Below the pieces are notes generated by a model that was not told the origin of the DNA, did not search any database, and worked only from the letters and a program-made list of their open reading frames with translations. This document shows positions 55,812-64,000 of a stretch of DNA of 64,000 nt, one piece after another. This DNA is from Hirsutella rhossiliensis. Its lineage: Eukaryota > Ascomycota > Sordariomycetes > Hypocreales > Ophiocordycipitaceae. The position numbers and the translations under genes are program-made. Position 1 is the stretch's first letter, and each line of letters opens with the position of its first letter. The DNA lies in the NCBI RefSeq assembly GCF_020360975.1, contig NW_025408673.1, positions 2,046,001 to 2,110,000 of the forward strand, in the 5' to 3' direction.

Positions 55812-56490
55812 AAGGCTCTAGTTAATGGGCCCTTGGTTTTCCTTATCGGGCCCTTAAAGTGTGGCTAAAATAGTCACATGACTGTCGCGTCCCTTTCCCC
55901 GCCAAAACATTAGCCGCCAACTGTGAAAAGCTGTCAATACGGCCTCCGTACTCGTGCACGCCCCCACTTGTGGGTGAGCCAAAGCGAATCCCAAAGTGGA
56001 GGCGGGCACGAGTAGTCAATGGTGCATCCAGCTAGAACGCGACAAAGTTGACAACGCGCATACAACGCACGCCAACGTACGAACGCACGAACGCATACCA
56101 AGGTGAGGGCATCCCCAACGCACCAACGCCGCACCGATGAAGTCACCTTTCCGCCGCAAGTTCGAGACCTGGCAAGCTGCTGCAGAGAGCGCCGTAGCTG
56201 CATTACGGAGCGAGAGCCTAATCAGGACTGTGTCGTTGTAGCGACGTAGCCTCGGGCATATGTTCCACGAGCCTGTTCAATTGCCTCACTCATTGACATT
56301 ACATTAAGCACCCTACTTTTAACGGCTCTACGTGAAATGCAGTTATGCTGTCGGGCCTATGACGCCGGCAAATGTGTGCACCGGCGCGCGTGCAAGCAAA
56401 GCCGCAAAGTAGGTTTGACAGTCCGCCACACTTTCAGCCACACTTCAAGGGCCCGATAAGGAAAGCCAAGGGCCCATTAACTAGAGCCTT
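55812..56490. repeat. Inverted-repeat unit between Gypsy 2 pol and LTR
   Basis: Arms of about 55 bp, 55812-55866 and 56436-56490, are inverted copies with few mismatches (aaggctctagttaatgggcc at the outer ends) and enclose about 569 bp without a gene. The outer ends are flanked by ccca on both sides, a possible 4-bp target duplication. It may be a MITE-like insertion carried by the Gypsy element, or a long stem in its 3' RNA. Confidence 0.7.
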
Positions 56491-56565
56491 CCCAAACGGC
56501 TGTTCGTCCTCGAACAGCCTAAACGACTAAGAGCGGCCTGGGCACAAAGTATATAGTTGTACCCT

Positions 56566-59500
56566 TTACTTCCTTGCCCAGACCGGGGGGCCTGGCTTGT
56601 TTGGGTGAACTCTATGAAAGTCGAGGAGTACTTGGTTATGTCCTTTGAGGTCTCTAGCCGGTTGCCAGGTAGGGTCATAGTGTTTCCACTTGACTAGGTA
56701 ATGTAGGCCATCAGCGTCTCTGCGGCTATTTAGTAGCCCGTCAAATAGCCATTTTTCGACTAGTTCTCCTGTCTCGTCATCGCGTTCTAGGACTCGTCCT
56801 CGGGTGTTTTTTGACTCGGCCTTGTTGATAACGTCTTGGCCGGGTAGACCATTTGTTTCTGGTTTCGGTCGTAGGAGCGAGTTGTGGAACACGGGAAAGA
56901 TCTTCATTCCCTCAGGGAGTTTAAGCAAGCATGAACGAGGGTAGACTTTCAGAATTGGGAATGGTCCTGCCCACTTGTCGTCTCCTTTCTTCATCGGCCG
57001 GTTTGTCTTCATATTCTTCGTGCTTACGTAGACTTCTTGACCTTCGGCGTACTGAGGAGCATCTTCTCGATTGAGGTTGGCGTTCTCCTCGTAGCGTCTG
57101 GCGGCTTGGGTTGCAAGGGCTTTCAGTTGGGTGATAATACGCTCAAAGCGGTCGGCGATGTTGTTTGCTTTGAGGAACTCTCGCCGTTGGGCTGCGGACT
57201 GGTTTGGCGGCAGTGGCTTGGTTGGTTCAGTGCCGAGTTTGGGGTGAAACCCATAGTTAGCGAAGAATGGTGATACTCCCGTGGTCTCAGATGTAACGTT
57301 GTTCGCGGCGAACTCGGCAAGGGGGAGCCAGTCGACCCAGTCGTCTTGGTGGAAGTTCATCAATGCTCTCAGATATTGTTCGATACCTGCGTTGATCCGT
57401 TCCGTTTGTCCGTCTGTCTCTGGGTGGAAGGCGGAAGAATGGCGGAGTCGAACTCCTAGGCGGTCGGAGAGTTGGCGCCAGAACTCGGAGATGAATTGGG
57501 AACCGCGGTCGGAGATGACATTGTCGGGTGTGCCATGGAGGCAATAGACCCGGCTGATAAAGACAGAGGCTAGTTCTTCGGCTGTTAGGCCTACAACTGG
57601 GATGAAATGGCGCATCTTTGTCAATCGGCACACAACAACGAGGACATGCTGGTATGTTTTGCCATAGCGCTCGCATTCTGGCAGGGGCGTGATGTAGTCA
57701 ATGGATATATCTGACCAAGCTTGGAATGGCACTGGCAGTGGTTGGAGGAATCCTGGGGGTGCCGACCTTGAGGCTTTGACCCGATCACACAGCTCGCAGG
57801 CTTTAACATATTCCTCGATGTCTCGGGTTATGCGTGGCCACCAGTAAGTTCGGCTAACCAAATCGATTGTCTTTATCCGCCCGGGGTGTCCTGCAGGGCC
57901 TGTGGAGTGCGTACGGTAAATAACCTGGGTTTTTAGTTCCTGATCGTTGGGTGGTATGAAGAGCTTTTCGCGGTAGTATATGCGATTCCCAATGACAGAG
58001 CAGTCTGCCATTGCTACGCGAAGTTCCTTTCGCCATTTCTTGGGCCAGCGGCGGTGGGTTGATGCGTCTCTCAGGGCCGTCAGCATGTCTTGGGCCATCT
58101 CTGAATTTTCGTAGGCTCTATCGACCAGTTCATCGATGGGTTTGTCCATGGCTGGCATGATAACGTCTATCGGGGCGGCAGCGAGGTCGAATTCCCCATT
58201 GACTTCTCGTGTCAGTTCAGCCAGGGCCTCTGGGTCAAAGATGTGTTCTGGCAGAATGGTCCGTTGGCGGTTCTTAATGCGGTCGTCGTTTGTGTCTGCG
58301 CGCTTGGGTTGGTCTTCTGGCTTTCGACTTAGCGCATCTGGACGGACGGCTTTGGTGCCTGGTCGATAAACAATACGGAAGTTGAAGCCTGACAGGAACT
58401 CGGACCAGCGGACTTGTCGTTGGTTTAAAGCCTTGGTTGTTGTGAAATATTCAAGGTTCTTATGGTCCGTGATGACTTCGAAGGGTTCTTGGGTCCCTTG
58501 AAGCTCAGGCCTCCATTCTTCCAGAGCCTTAATGATCGCCAGTAGTTCCTTGTCGTAGATCTCGTAGTTGCATTCCTGGGCCGAGTGTTTTGACGAGAAG
58601 TAGGCTACAGGTCGCAGTACGCCTTCGTCATCATACTGGGACAAGACTCCTCCAGACGCCCAGTCCGAGGCGTCTGTTTCAAGTACAGTTTTCCTATTAT
58701 AGTCATATAGGGCTAGAACCGGTGCTACGGAGAATGCGGCTTTCAGTTGGTCAAAGGCAGTTTGGTGTTCTACCTCCCAGGACCAGATTGTGCTCTTCTT
58801 CAGGAGGTCATTTAACGGCCGGGTGATCTTGGAGAAGTCACGGATAAAGCGGCGATAAAAGTTTGCAAAGCCGAGGAATCTTTGTAAGTCGCGGAGTGCT
58901 GTTGGTGGCTCCCAGTTGAGGATTGTAGAGACCTTGTCGGGGTCCATCTCGACGCCTCCAGGCGTAACGATCAGCCCAAGGTATTTCGTCCTGGTTGTTT
59001 CGAATTCGCATTTGTCGATATCAATCTGGAGGCCTGCATCGCGAAGTCGTGTGGCTACCTCGCGGACGTGTTCCCTATGCTGCTTCTTATCTGTTGAATA
59101 TATCAAGATATCGTCAAGGTAGGCGGTGCAGAACTTATCGAGAAGGTCGAATAAGGTATGGTTGATGTAGTTCTGGAAGGTTGCTGGGGCGTTGCAGAGG
59201 CCGAACGGCATAACCAATGTTTCAAACAAGCCAAACCGTGTGATAAAGGCTGTTTTCCATATATCTCCCTCGGCGATGCGGATTTTGTTAAATGCGGCGA
59301 TAATGTCTAGTTTCGTATAGACCTTGGCGTTGCATAGGGCATCTAGAGTCTCACGGATCAAAGGCAGTGGGTAGCGATTCTTGATGGTGATGTTGTTAAG
59401 ACCGCGGTAGTCCTGGCAGATCCGGACACCACCTCCTGGCTTCGCGGCCAGGAGTAGTGGTGCTGCACAGCGGGCTCGGGACTCCCGTATGAACCCTTTA

Positions 59501-60426
59501 GCCAGGTTATCATCCAGCCATTTCCGTATGACTTTGAGTTCCTGTGGGTTCATTGGGCGTGTCTTTTGGTACGGAGGTTCTTTTCCAGTCAGAAGCTCTA
59601 TCTTATGGTCCCATGAGCGCTGCGGGGGAAGTTTGTCTGCGAGCTTAGGTAGGAACACATCGTAGAGGTCGCGCAGCCATATCGGGAGCTTCTTCAGGAC
59701 GTCATCCGCTGTTCGCTCCGGCTTGCCTTTCATGAACTTTTCGATATCGGCATCTGTGATCTTGGCTAGGCGGGCTGGTGAGTAGCATTCGTCAACGAAG
59801 TCGTGCAATTCATTAGGAAAGAGCTGTCTTGCTTCCTTCCAGCTGAAGTCCATGTTTTTGCTGCTTATACCAAGGACTACCATTTTATAATATTCCTCTG
59901 GGAGGTCAGGTAGGCGGTATTTCGTCTGCTGGCGACTACTATCCAGTCGATCAAGCTCATCCCATGTTATTTTCATGGCCTCAACGGTTGGGTCGCGGCA
60001 GAATTGGACGAAGTTTGTAGCGTTTGTAAGCCGTATGTTCGATAGGTCTGGTCGGTCTGATGGTTCTAGGGCGGTGTCGCGAGATGGGTTTGGAAGTGGC
60101 ACGCTGAGTGGAGGTAGCGGAGGTCTTGGTGGTGGCTTCTTTGTATGACGGCTGCCAGCAGTCATACGAGTCGGGGCTGGTTTAGTTCTCGGCTGATTGG
60201 GGATCATCTGGGCTCGGCACTCGGGGCCTTGGTGATTCTTAGGGTTGCGGGTACGGTAGTGATTTGCGCCTGGGGTCAGCGTTGCTTTAAATGTCATAGC
60301 CGGAGCATCTTCGCTAGCGTTGGAACAGTCATTACTATCATTCTCTAAGTCTTCGACTGTTGGGGGCTGATAGAATGAGACTCGTCGCGCTGGCTTGCTA
60401 GATATTGGCGTTGCTTCAAATGTCAT
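56566..60426 (-). CDS. pol: Gypsy 2 Pol: RT-RNase H-integrase-chromodomain
   Basis: Uninterrupted 1286 aa from ATG 60426; the frame is open upstream to about 60563, so translation could also enter by frameshifting. A Pro/Thr-rich acidic leader (to about residue 130) is followed by RT with LLLAAKPGGGVRICQDYRGL (about 330) and YLDDILIYS (about 435). RNase H has VLETDASDWASGGVLSQY (about 585). Integrase has an HHCC finger (H..H then CELCDRVK, about 845-885) and a DDE core (SIDYITP; VISDRGSQF about 967; then a Glu in INAGIEQYL). The C-terminus is a chromodomain (about 1228-1280, LHYLVKWKHYDPTWQP). No DSG protease motif is in this frame. It should make active replication enzymes unless the protease defect prevents maturation. 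Confidence 0.93.
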   Translation of the reverse strand: MTFEATPISSKPARRVSFYQPPTVEDLENDSNDCSNASEDAPAMTFKATLTPGANHYRTRNPKNHQGPECRAQMIPNQPRTKPAPTRMTAGSRHTKKPPPRPPLPPLSVPLPNPSRDTALEPSDRPDLSNIRLTNATNFVQFCRDPTVEAMKITWDELDRLDSSRQQTKYRLPDLPEEYYKMVVLGISSKNMDFSWKEARQLFPNELHDFVDECYSPARLAKITDADIEKFMKGKPERTADDVLKKLPIWLRDLYDVFLPKLADKLPPQRSWDHKIELLTGKEPPYQKTRPMNPQELKVIRKWLDDNLAKGFIRESRARCAAPLLLAAKPGGGVRICQDYRGLNNITIKNRYPLPLIRETLDALCNAKVYTKLDIIAAFNKIRIAEGDIWKTAFITRFGLFETLVMPFGLCNAPATFQNYINHTLFDLLDKFCTAYLDDILIYSTDKKQHREHVREVATRLRDAGLQIDIDKCEFETTRTKYLGLIVTPGGVEMDPDKVSTILNWEPPTALRDLQRFLGFANFYRRFIRDFSKITRPLNDLLKKSTIWSWEVEHQTAFDQLKAAFSVAPVLALYDYNRKTVLETDASDWASGGVLSQYDDEGVLRPVAYFSSKHSAQECNYEIYDKELLAIIKALEEWRPELQGTQEPFEVITDHKNLEYFTTTKALNQRQVRWSEFLSGFNFRIVYRPGTKAVRPDALSRKPEDQPKRADTNDDRIKNRQRTILPEHIFDPEALAELTREVNGEFDLAAAPIDVIMPAMDKPIDELVDRAYENSEMAQDMLTALRDASTHRRWPKKWRKELRVAMADCSVIGNRIYYREKLFIPPNDQELKTQVIYRTHSTGPAGHPGRIKTIDLVSRTYWWPRITRDIEEYVKACELCDRVKASRSAPPGFLQPLPVPFQAWSDISIDYITPLPECERYGKTYQHVLVVVCRLTKMRHFIPVVGLTAEELASVFISRVYCLHGTPDNVISDRGSQFISEFWRQLSDRLGVRLRHSSAFHPETDGQTERINAGIEQYLRALMNFHQDDWVDWLPLAEFAANNVTSETTGVSPFFANYGFHPKLGTEPTKPLPPNQSAAQRREFLKANNIADRFERIITQLKALATQAARRYEENANLNREDAPQYAEGQEVYVSTKNMKTNRPMKKGDDKWAGPFPILKVYPRSCLLKLPEGMKIFPVFHNSLLRPKPETNGLPGQDVINKAESKNTRGRVLERDDETGELVEKWLFDGLLNSRRDADGLHYLVKWKHYDPTWQPARDLKGHNQVLLDFHRVHPNKPGPPVWARK

Positions 60427-60540
60427 GACGGGGGCATCTTCGCTAGTGTTTGAGCAGTTGCTAGTATCGTCCTCTGAGTCGTCGACCGTTGAGGACTGAT
60501 GTGTGAGAGTGCTCGTTTTGTTGGCGTTGGTTGGGTTACG
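60283..60540 (-). repeat. 129-bp degenerate tandem duplication in Gypsy 2
   Basis: A 43-codon unit is present twice in the pol frame, recognised by CSNTSEDAPVMTFEAT (about 60460-60412) and CSNASEDAPAMTFKAT (about 60330-60283). The copies differ at many positions, so the duplication is older than this insertion. It occupies the place where the rest of the protease would be expected. Confidence 0.75.
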
Positions 60541-60734
60541 ATATTCCGGGTCTTGACAAAGCTACGGTCCGCAAATGCCCGTGCAGAGCATCCGCTATCA
60601 ATAAGGCTCGTCACCTCAATGGGGTCGGTATGCGCGGGGACTAAGGTAGCTTGAATGAGTAGAGATTTGCTGTCTATTGACCTAAGTCTGATAGGTTTGT
60701 GGCTCGAGAGACAGCGACGTATCCATTCCGGCAT
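60423..60734 (-). pseudogene. Gypsy 2 protease remnant
   Basis: A 103-codon frame from ATG 60734, in a third frame different from gag and pol. It contains EVTSLIDSGCSARAFADRSF, the active-site DSG of a retroviral-type aspartic protease, but after about 20 more residues the similarity is lost. The flap and the second half (ILGxPWL-type region) are not seen in any frame. It overlaps the start of pol by 4 bases at ATG 60426. Confidence 0.7.
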
Positions 60735-60778
60735 CCTTGGTTCCTTCGTTGACCTCCGTCCGCGGCTCTGGGCGGAGG

Positions 60779-62221
60779 TTATTCTTTTCCCTGGTGCTCT
60801 AGTGAGGCTGGGGTGCTGACAGAGAGAGTGGGGGTCGGGGTAGTCCTTGTTTCCTCGTCTGCTATAATATAGCCTTGTTCGAGGGATCGCAGTCTTGGAA
60901 AGGCTGGGGGATACGCAGGGAATTGGGGCTGGGAAACGGGTGGGTTGTGTTGTTGGCTGGCTTGGTAATTGTAGGGGTGGTGGTTTTGTCCAGGTTGGCC
61001 GCGTCCCATTCCTCTACTGTACCCATAGCTAGGTTTATATGTTCCAAAGGCCTGGTTGCGTTTTGCGTCGGCCTGCAACTTTTCATCACAATCGCTTTTA
61101 AAGTGGCCGGGCTTTTTGCAGTACAAACAGAGGTTATTAGTAAAGCAGTCCTCCCTCGTCGGTCTGGCTTGGCGCGTAGCGTCCAAAACCATCGGGTCGC
61201 CAACGTCAGCCTGTTGGCGTTGTTGGGACTGCTGGTGTGTTTGGCCTTGGTAGGGTCGACTACCTAGACGTACTGAGCGCAGTTTGTCCTGGTGGTCCTT
61301 GACCAACAGGTTATCGTAGATCGTCTGGTACATTTTGCACCACTCAGAGAAGTTGTCTCTAGCAGGGCGGACAAGCTGGTGCGTCATTTCGTTGGCGAGT
61401 TCCTGAGAGACCTTGAGCTGCAAGGATTCAACTTTCTGGGTCTCAGTCTTTCCACACTCCTCGGCCAGGGCGGCAAAGTCAGCGATGAAGTTTTGGAAGG
61501 GTTTCTTGCCCATCCAAAGGTTATCAAAGGCTTGTGAAGCCGAAAGTGTCAGATCAAGCGTTTCATACTGTTTGTTCATCTCCGCCAGGCAGTCGGTATG
61601 GGTCTGCCATGGCCATATGGCTTGGTTTTCCTCATGTTCAATAATGAAATCGAATTTCTTGCGGTAGAGCTTCGAGGCCGATCCTCCAAGCAGGCCAGCG
61701 ATGTGTTGGATTCGGATAAAGTCGGTGGCAAAGAAACTCTTATCCACAGCAAAAGCTCGGAGCACTTGAGAGCGCCAGTTGACATATTGCAGCTGGCGTT
61801 TCTTAACATCCTTCTCATCGCCTTCAAATGGGTTGGGATTTGGCATCATTCGACGGGGACGTGGCTCAGGGCGCAATTCTGTTGGTCTGGCGCTCAGCAG
61901 AGTTCTTAGTTCGTCGGCGAGGGTGACAAGGGAGTCTTGGGTCCGGGGCGTTCCTTGGGCTTGGGCGAGGTGTGTTTCTAATTCCGCGATTCGTCTCTCC
62001 AGATGGGCGTTTTGGTTGATGAAGTGGTCCATTGCGCTCTCGGCCGCTTGGCAGAGAGCTTCGACCTGGTTCTTGTACATGTCGTCTGTTGGGTTTTGGA
62101 GCATAGAGGCGAGGCTGGAGCAGTCACAAGCTTGGACCCGGTGAAGGGCAGCTGCGATGTTTGGGAAGGTATCATGAATAGCGTCGGCGAAGGTTGCGCC
62201 CGCCTGGTTCTGGGGGTTCAT
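60779..62221 (-). CDS. gag: Gypsy 2 Gag
   Basis: The first ATG, 62221, gives 480 aa (NPQNQAGATFADAIHDTFPN); the open frame reaches back to 62380 without another ATG. A coiled segment (NAHLERRIAELETHLAQAQG, about 85-105) precedes a capsid-like domain (about 150-310, with FEGDEKDVKKRQLQYVNWRS and AFDNLWMGKKPFQNFIADFA). A zinc knuckle CLYCKKPGHFKSDC (C-x2-C-x4-H-x4-C, about residue 370) is followed by a Gln/Pro/Tyr-rich tail. Gag forms the particle that packages element RNA. Confidence 0.88.
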   Translation of the reverse strand: MNPQNQAGATFADAIHDTFPNIAAALHRVQACDCSSLASMLQNPTDDMYKNQVEALCQAAESAMDHFINQNAHLERRIAELETHLAQAQGTPRTQDSLVTLADELRTLLSARPTELRPEPRPRRMMPNPNPFEGDEKDVKKRQLQYVNWRSQVLRAFAVDKSFFATDFIRIQHIAGLLGGSASKLYRKKFDFIIEHEENQAIWPWQTHTDCLAEMNKQYETLDLTLSASQAFDNLWMGKKPFQNFIADFAALAEECGKTETQKVESLQLKVSQELANEMTHQLVRPARDNFSEWCKMYQTIYDNLLVKDHQDKLRSVRLGSRPYQGQTHQQSQQRQQADVGDPMVLDATRQARPTREDCFTNNLCLYCKKPGHFKSDCDEKLQADAKRNQAFGTYKPSYGYSRGMGRGQPGQNHHPYNYQASQQHNPPVSQPQFPAYPPAFPRLRSLEQGYIIADEETRTTPTPTLSVSTPASLEHQGKE

Positions 62222-62384
62222 CGTGGTCTGGGCAGGGCGGGGGAGAATTCCAGTGATCGAGAGTAGGGCTGGGCCGCTCGCGGCGTGGTAATCTCGTTGC
62301 GTGGGACTTGGGGTGTCGAATGGGAAAACTCTGGTTAGGTGTGCAATCGCGATTGCGGCGCAGCCGATAATAGACAGCACAAAC

Positions 62385-62516
62385 TATCACGGGGCAGACC
62401 TAGGATGCCAGGGAAGATCTATGTTGTGCTGTGAGGAGGGCAAACCACGGAGGTGGAACAGAGTCTAGACTAAGTACAGGGAGGCACGTGACGGAACCCA
62501 GGTTGGTGCCGTGACA
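62385..62516 (-). repeat. Gypsy 2 LTR (5' end of element)
   Basis: 132 bp, identical to 55666-55797. The gag leader follows at once on its lower-coordinate side. Confidence 0.95.
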
Positions 62517-62521
62517 CGGCC
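62517..62521. repeat. Target-site duplication, right (Gypsy 2)
   Basis: cggcc, identical to 55661-55665. Confidence 0.9.
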
Positions 62522-62559
62522 CTAGGGAGCAAACGTTAGCCTTGAATCATGGTGCAAGC
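62517..62559 (-). pseudogene. MULE transposase piece beyond Gypsy 2
   Basis: Forty-three bases between the Gypsy 2 right LTR and the Gypsy 3 LTR. On the minus strand they run directly into the RAEGIH motif of the MULE part at 55665 once Gypsy 2 and one copy of its target duplication are left out of consideration. The piece is cut off at 62560 by Gypsy 3. Confidence 0.6.
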
Positions 62560-62781
62560 TGTCACGACCCTGGGCGCCAGCGTAGAGCCGCCAGCGCAGA
62601 ACCTCACCAGTGTCACGTGCCCAAGCAGCATCACGTGCCCACGCGCGACCTCGTGTCTATATAAGGGCCCGCTCGGTCGTGTAGTCTAGTCTTCCTTTCT
62701 TGCTCCTTAGCTTTGAGTCTTTGTTCATAGTGCCAATACATCTTTATAGCCGTCAAGGCTCGTATGTGCCTGGCCGTAACA
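62560..62781 (+). repeat. Left LTR of Gypsy 3
   Basis: About 222 bp, from TGTCACGACCC to GGCCGTAACA. The 3' end is inferred from the TGT...ACA rule because the partner LTR is not in the window. Confidence 0.7.
62658..62665 (+). promoter_or_regulatory. TATA box in Gypsy 3 LTR
   Basis: tatataag about 100 bp into the LTR, where the U3 promoter of an LTR element is expected; transcription would start shortly after it. Confidence 0.55.
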
Positions 62782-63189
62782 CTACTCAAAGCTCAATAAG
62801 ATCGCTTGCCAGCGATTAAGCAAATAGGCACCGAGCTTTCACGTCACACGCGCCTGACGTAAATCCAGCGCATCCGTTCTGACCGTTCCGACCAAGACTC
62901 CGACCACCGACCAAGTGATCCTCAAGGCTGAGATCACGTCCGTTCCGACCAAGACTACGCGTGTGTGTAGTCGTCCGACCAACCGTTCCGACCAAGGGAT
63001 TCGTCCCGTCTGACCTCCGACCGTCCCTGCTTGTGCAGGCATCTGACCGTGATTCCGCGTGGTATCATTTCCGACCCTAGACTCTGACCTCCCGCTCCTC
63101 CGACCGATCTCGCCGCGCGCCGACTAAGACTGCTCCGACTACCGCCAAGACTCGAACAAGACCGGCTCGACACCTATCACCTCGCGACT

Positions 63190-64000
63190 ATGATATCCGA
63201 GGAAGCCCTGCCCTCTGATCAGCCTCGCCGTTCCACCCGGCTTGCTGGCCAAGCCACTGAATCCGAAATGGTAGCCATGGCTGCCCCGAGCCCCCAAGAC
63301 GCTCTCATCCGCGAGATGAGGGAACAGATTGCGGCCTTAACGGCCCGTCTAAATGAACGCTCTCCGTCTGTTGAATCAAATCGACAGCACCGGGAGCCCT
63401 CGACTGCTTTGCCGGCCCAAATGGCCCGGCCTTCCGACCAGCAGGCAAAGCTGCCTGGCCTATTTTTGCCCCCTTCCCAGAGGGCAAGAACCCCGAGTAC
63501 AGCGACGCCGCCAAATCGCGCATCAAGGTCTCCGCGACGTTCTCAGGGAAGAAGGACGAGTTCCATTCCTTCATCCTGAGCATAAAGAACAAATTTGACG
63601 AAGACGTGCGAACCTTCCGGACTGAGAACAGCCGGATGGTCTGTCTGTATAACCTGCTCGAGGGAAAAGCCCGCCGAGCACTTGAAACCCGCTTCTCCTC
63701 TGACACTCGACCCTTCTCTGGAGTGGCAGAGATGATCCAAGCCCTCGAGTCCGCCTATGGCAATCCGAATGAGCTTTCCGAGGCTCTTGACCGCCTGCAA
63801 CGCCTCCAGTTTACCGTGAATGGGAAGACCGACATTGTGGACTTCCTTGCGGAATTTGACTACTTAACTGCGACCGGTCGTGTGCCCGAGGACCAGATGA
63901 AGCATACCTTGTGGCAGCACATCCCAGCCAACCTAGATAACAGCCTCTTGACCAAGACCCGTGACGAGTCCGTGACCTACGAGGTTTTCTGTGGGTTCAT
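63190..64000 (+). pseudogene. gag: Gypsy 3 gag, one frameshift, partial
   Basis: ATG 63190 starts a Gag with a helical segment (ALIREMREQIAALTARLNER, about residue 37). Near 63455 one base is out of step. From there another frame carries the rest: APFPEGKNPEYSDAAKSRIK, GKKDEFHSFILSIKNKF, and LLEGKARRALETRF of the retrotransposon capsid domain, open to the window edge. A single indel, real or from assembly, is the only defect seen. Confidence 0.78.

Larger units (their letters stand above)
55666..62516 (-). mobile_element. Ty3/Gypsy chromovirus 2, young full-length copy
   Basis: A 6.85-kb element in minus orientation with two identical 132-bp LTRs (55666-55797 and 62385-62516) and a perfect 5-bp target duplication cggcc (55661-55665 and 62517-62521). 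It has an open gag frame, a short protease frame and a 1286-codon pol with all catalytic motifs. It is inserted in a MULE transposase relic. Identical LTRs point to a recent insertion. Confidence 0.95.
62560..64000 (+). mobile_element. Ty3/Gypsy element 3, partial (runs off window)
   Basis: Begins with an LTR at 62560, a leader and a gag gene on the plus strand; the right end is outside the window. It lies 43 bp from the right LTR of Gypsy 2. Its LTR and gag are unlike those of Gypsy 1 and 2, so it is a separate family. Confidence 0.82.

Overview
The window is nuclear DNA of a filamentous ascomycete (Pezizomycotina, probably a sordariomycete). Host genes have short introns of 50-85 bp with GTAWGT/GTGAGT donors. 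They encode fungal family proteins: an NRPS-like enzyme, a POT/PTR2 transporter, a GLEYA-domain secreted protein and effector-like cysteine-rich proteins. The mobile elements are also typical fungal ones: chromodomain Ty3/Gypsy, Tad-type LINE, Crypton, Helitron and MULE. No rRNA, tRNA or CRISPR array was recognised.

Left part, 1-14 kb: a probable secondary-metabolite locus. A minus-strand NRPS-like gene starting with an adenylation domain runs off the left edge. A class I PLP-dependent aminotransferase/ACC-synthase-like gene diverges from it, followed by a four-exon POT transporter. A 5.8-kb chromodomain Gypsy element with a 5-bp target duplication sits in the space between the two divergent genes.

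Middle, 14-38 kb: gene-poor DNA with scattered minus-strand genes. These are a TRI14-like secreted protein, a single-domain ATP-grasp ligase of the glutathionylspermidine-synthase family, a small secreted protein, a His-rich GLEYA protein and a secreted basic protein. On the plus strand there is a BAS2-like secreted Cys protein. A four-exon 79-aa knottin-like secreted protein (minus strand) was reconstructed from splice sites. Around 33-35 kb lies the wreck of a highly reducing polyketide synthase (linker, AT, DH and later pieces). Together this looks like an effector/secondary-metabolism compartment.

Right part, 38-64 kb: a nested transposon accumulation. It holds a Crypton with 12-bp inverted ends, a PIF1/Helitron helicase scrap, two Helitron N-terminal modules, a Tad-like LINE cut off inside its RT by a MULE fragment, and a two-exon gene of unknown function among them. 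A MULE 3' part is split by a young Gypsy element with identical 132-bp LTRs and intact gag and pol. The same relic is then bounded by a third Gypsy element that runs off the right edge. Many broken reading frames differ only by single-base indels, so both true decay and assembly error have to be kept in mind.
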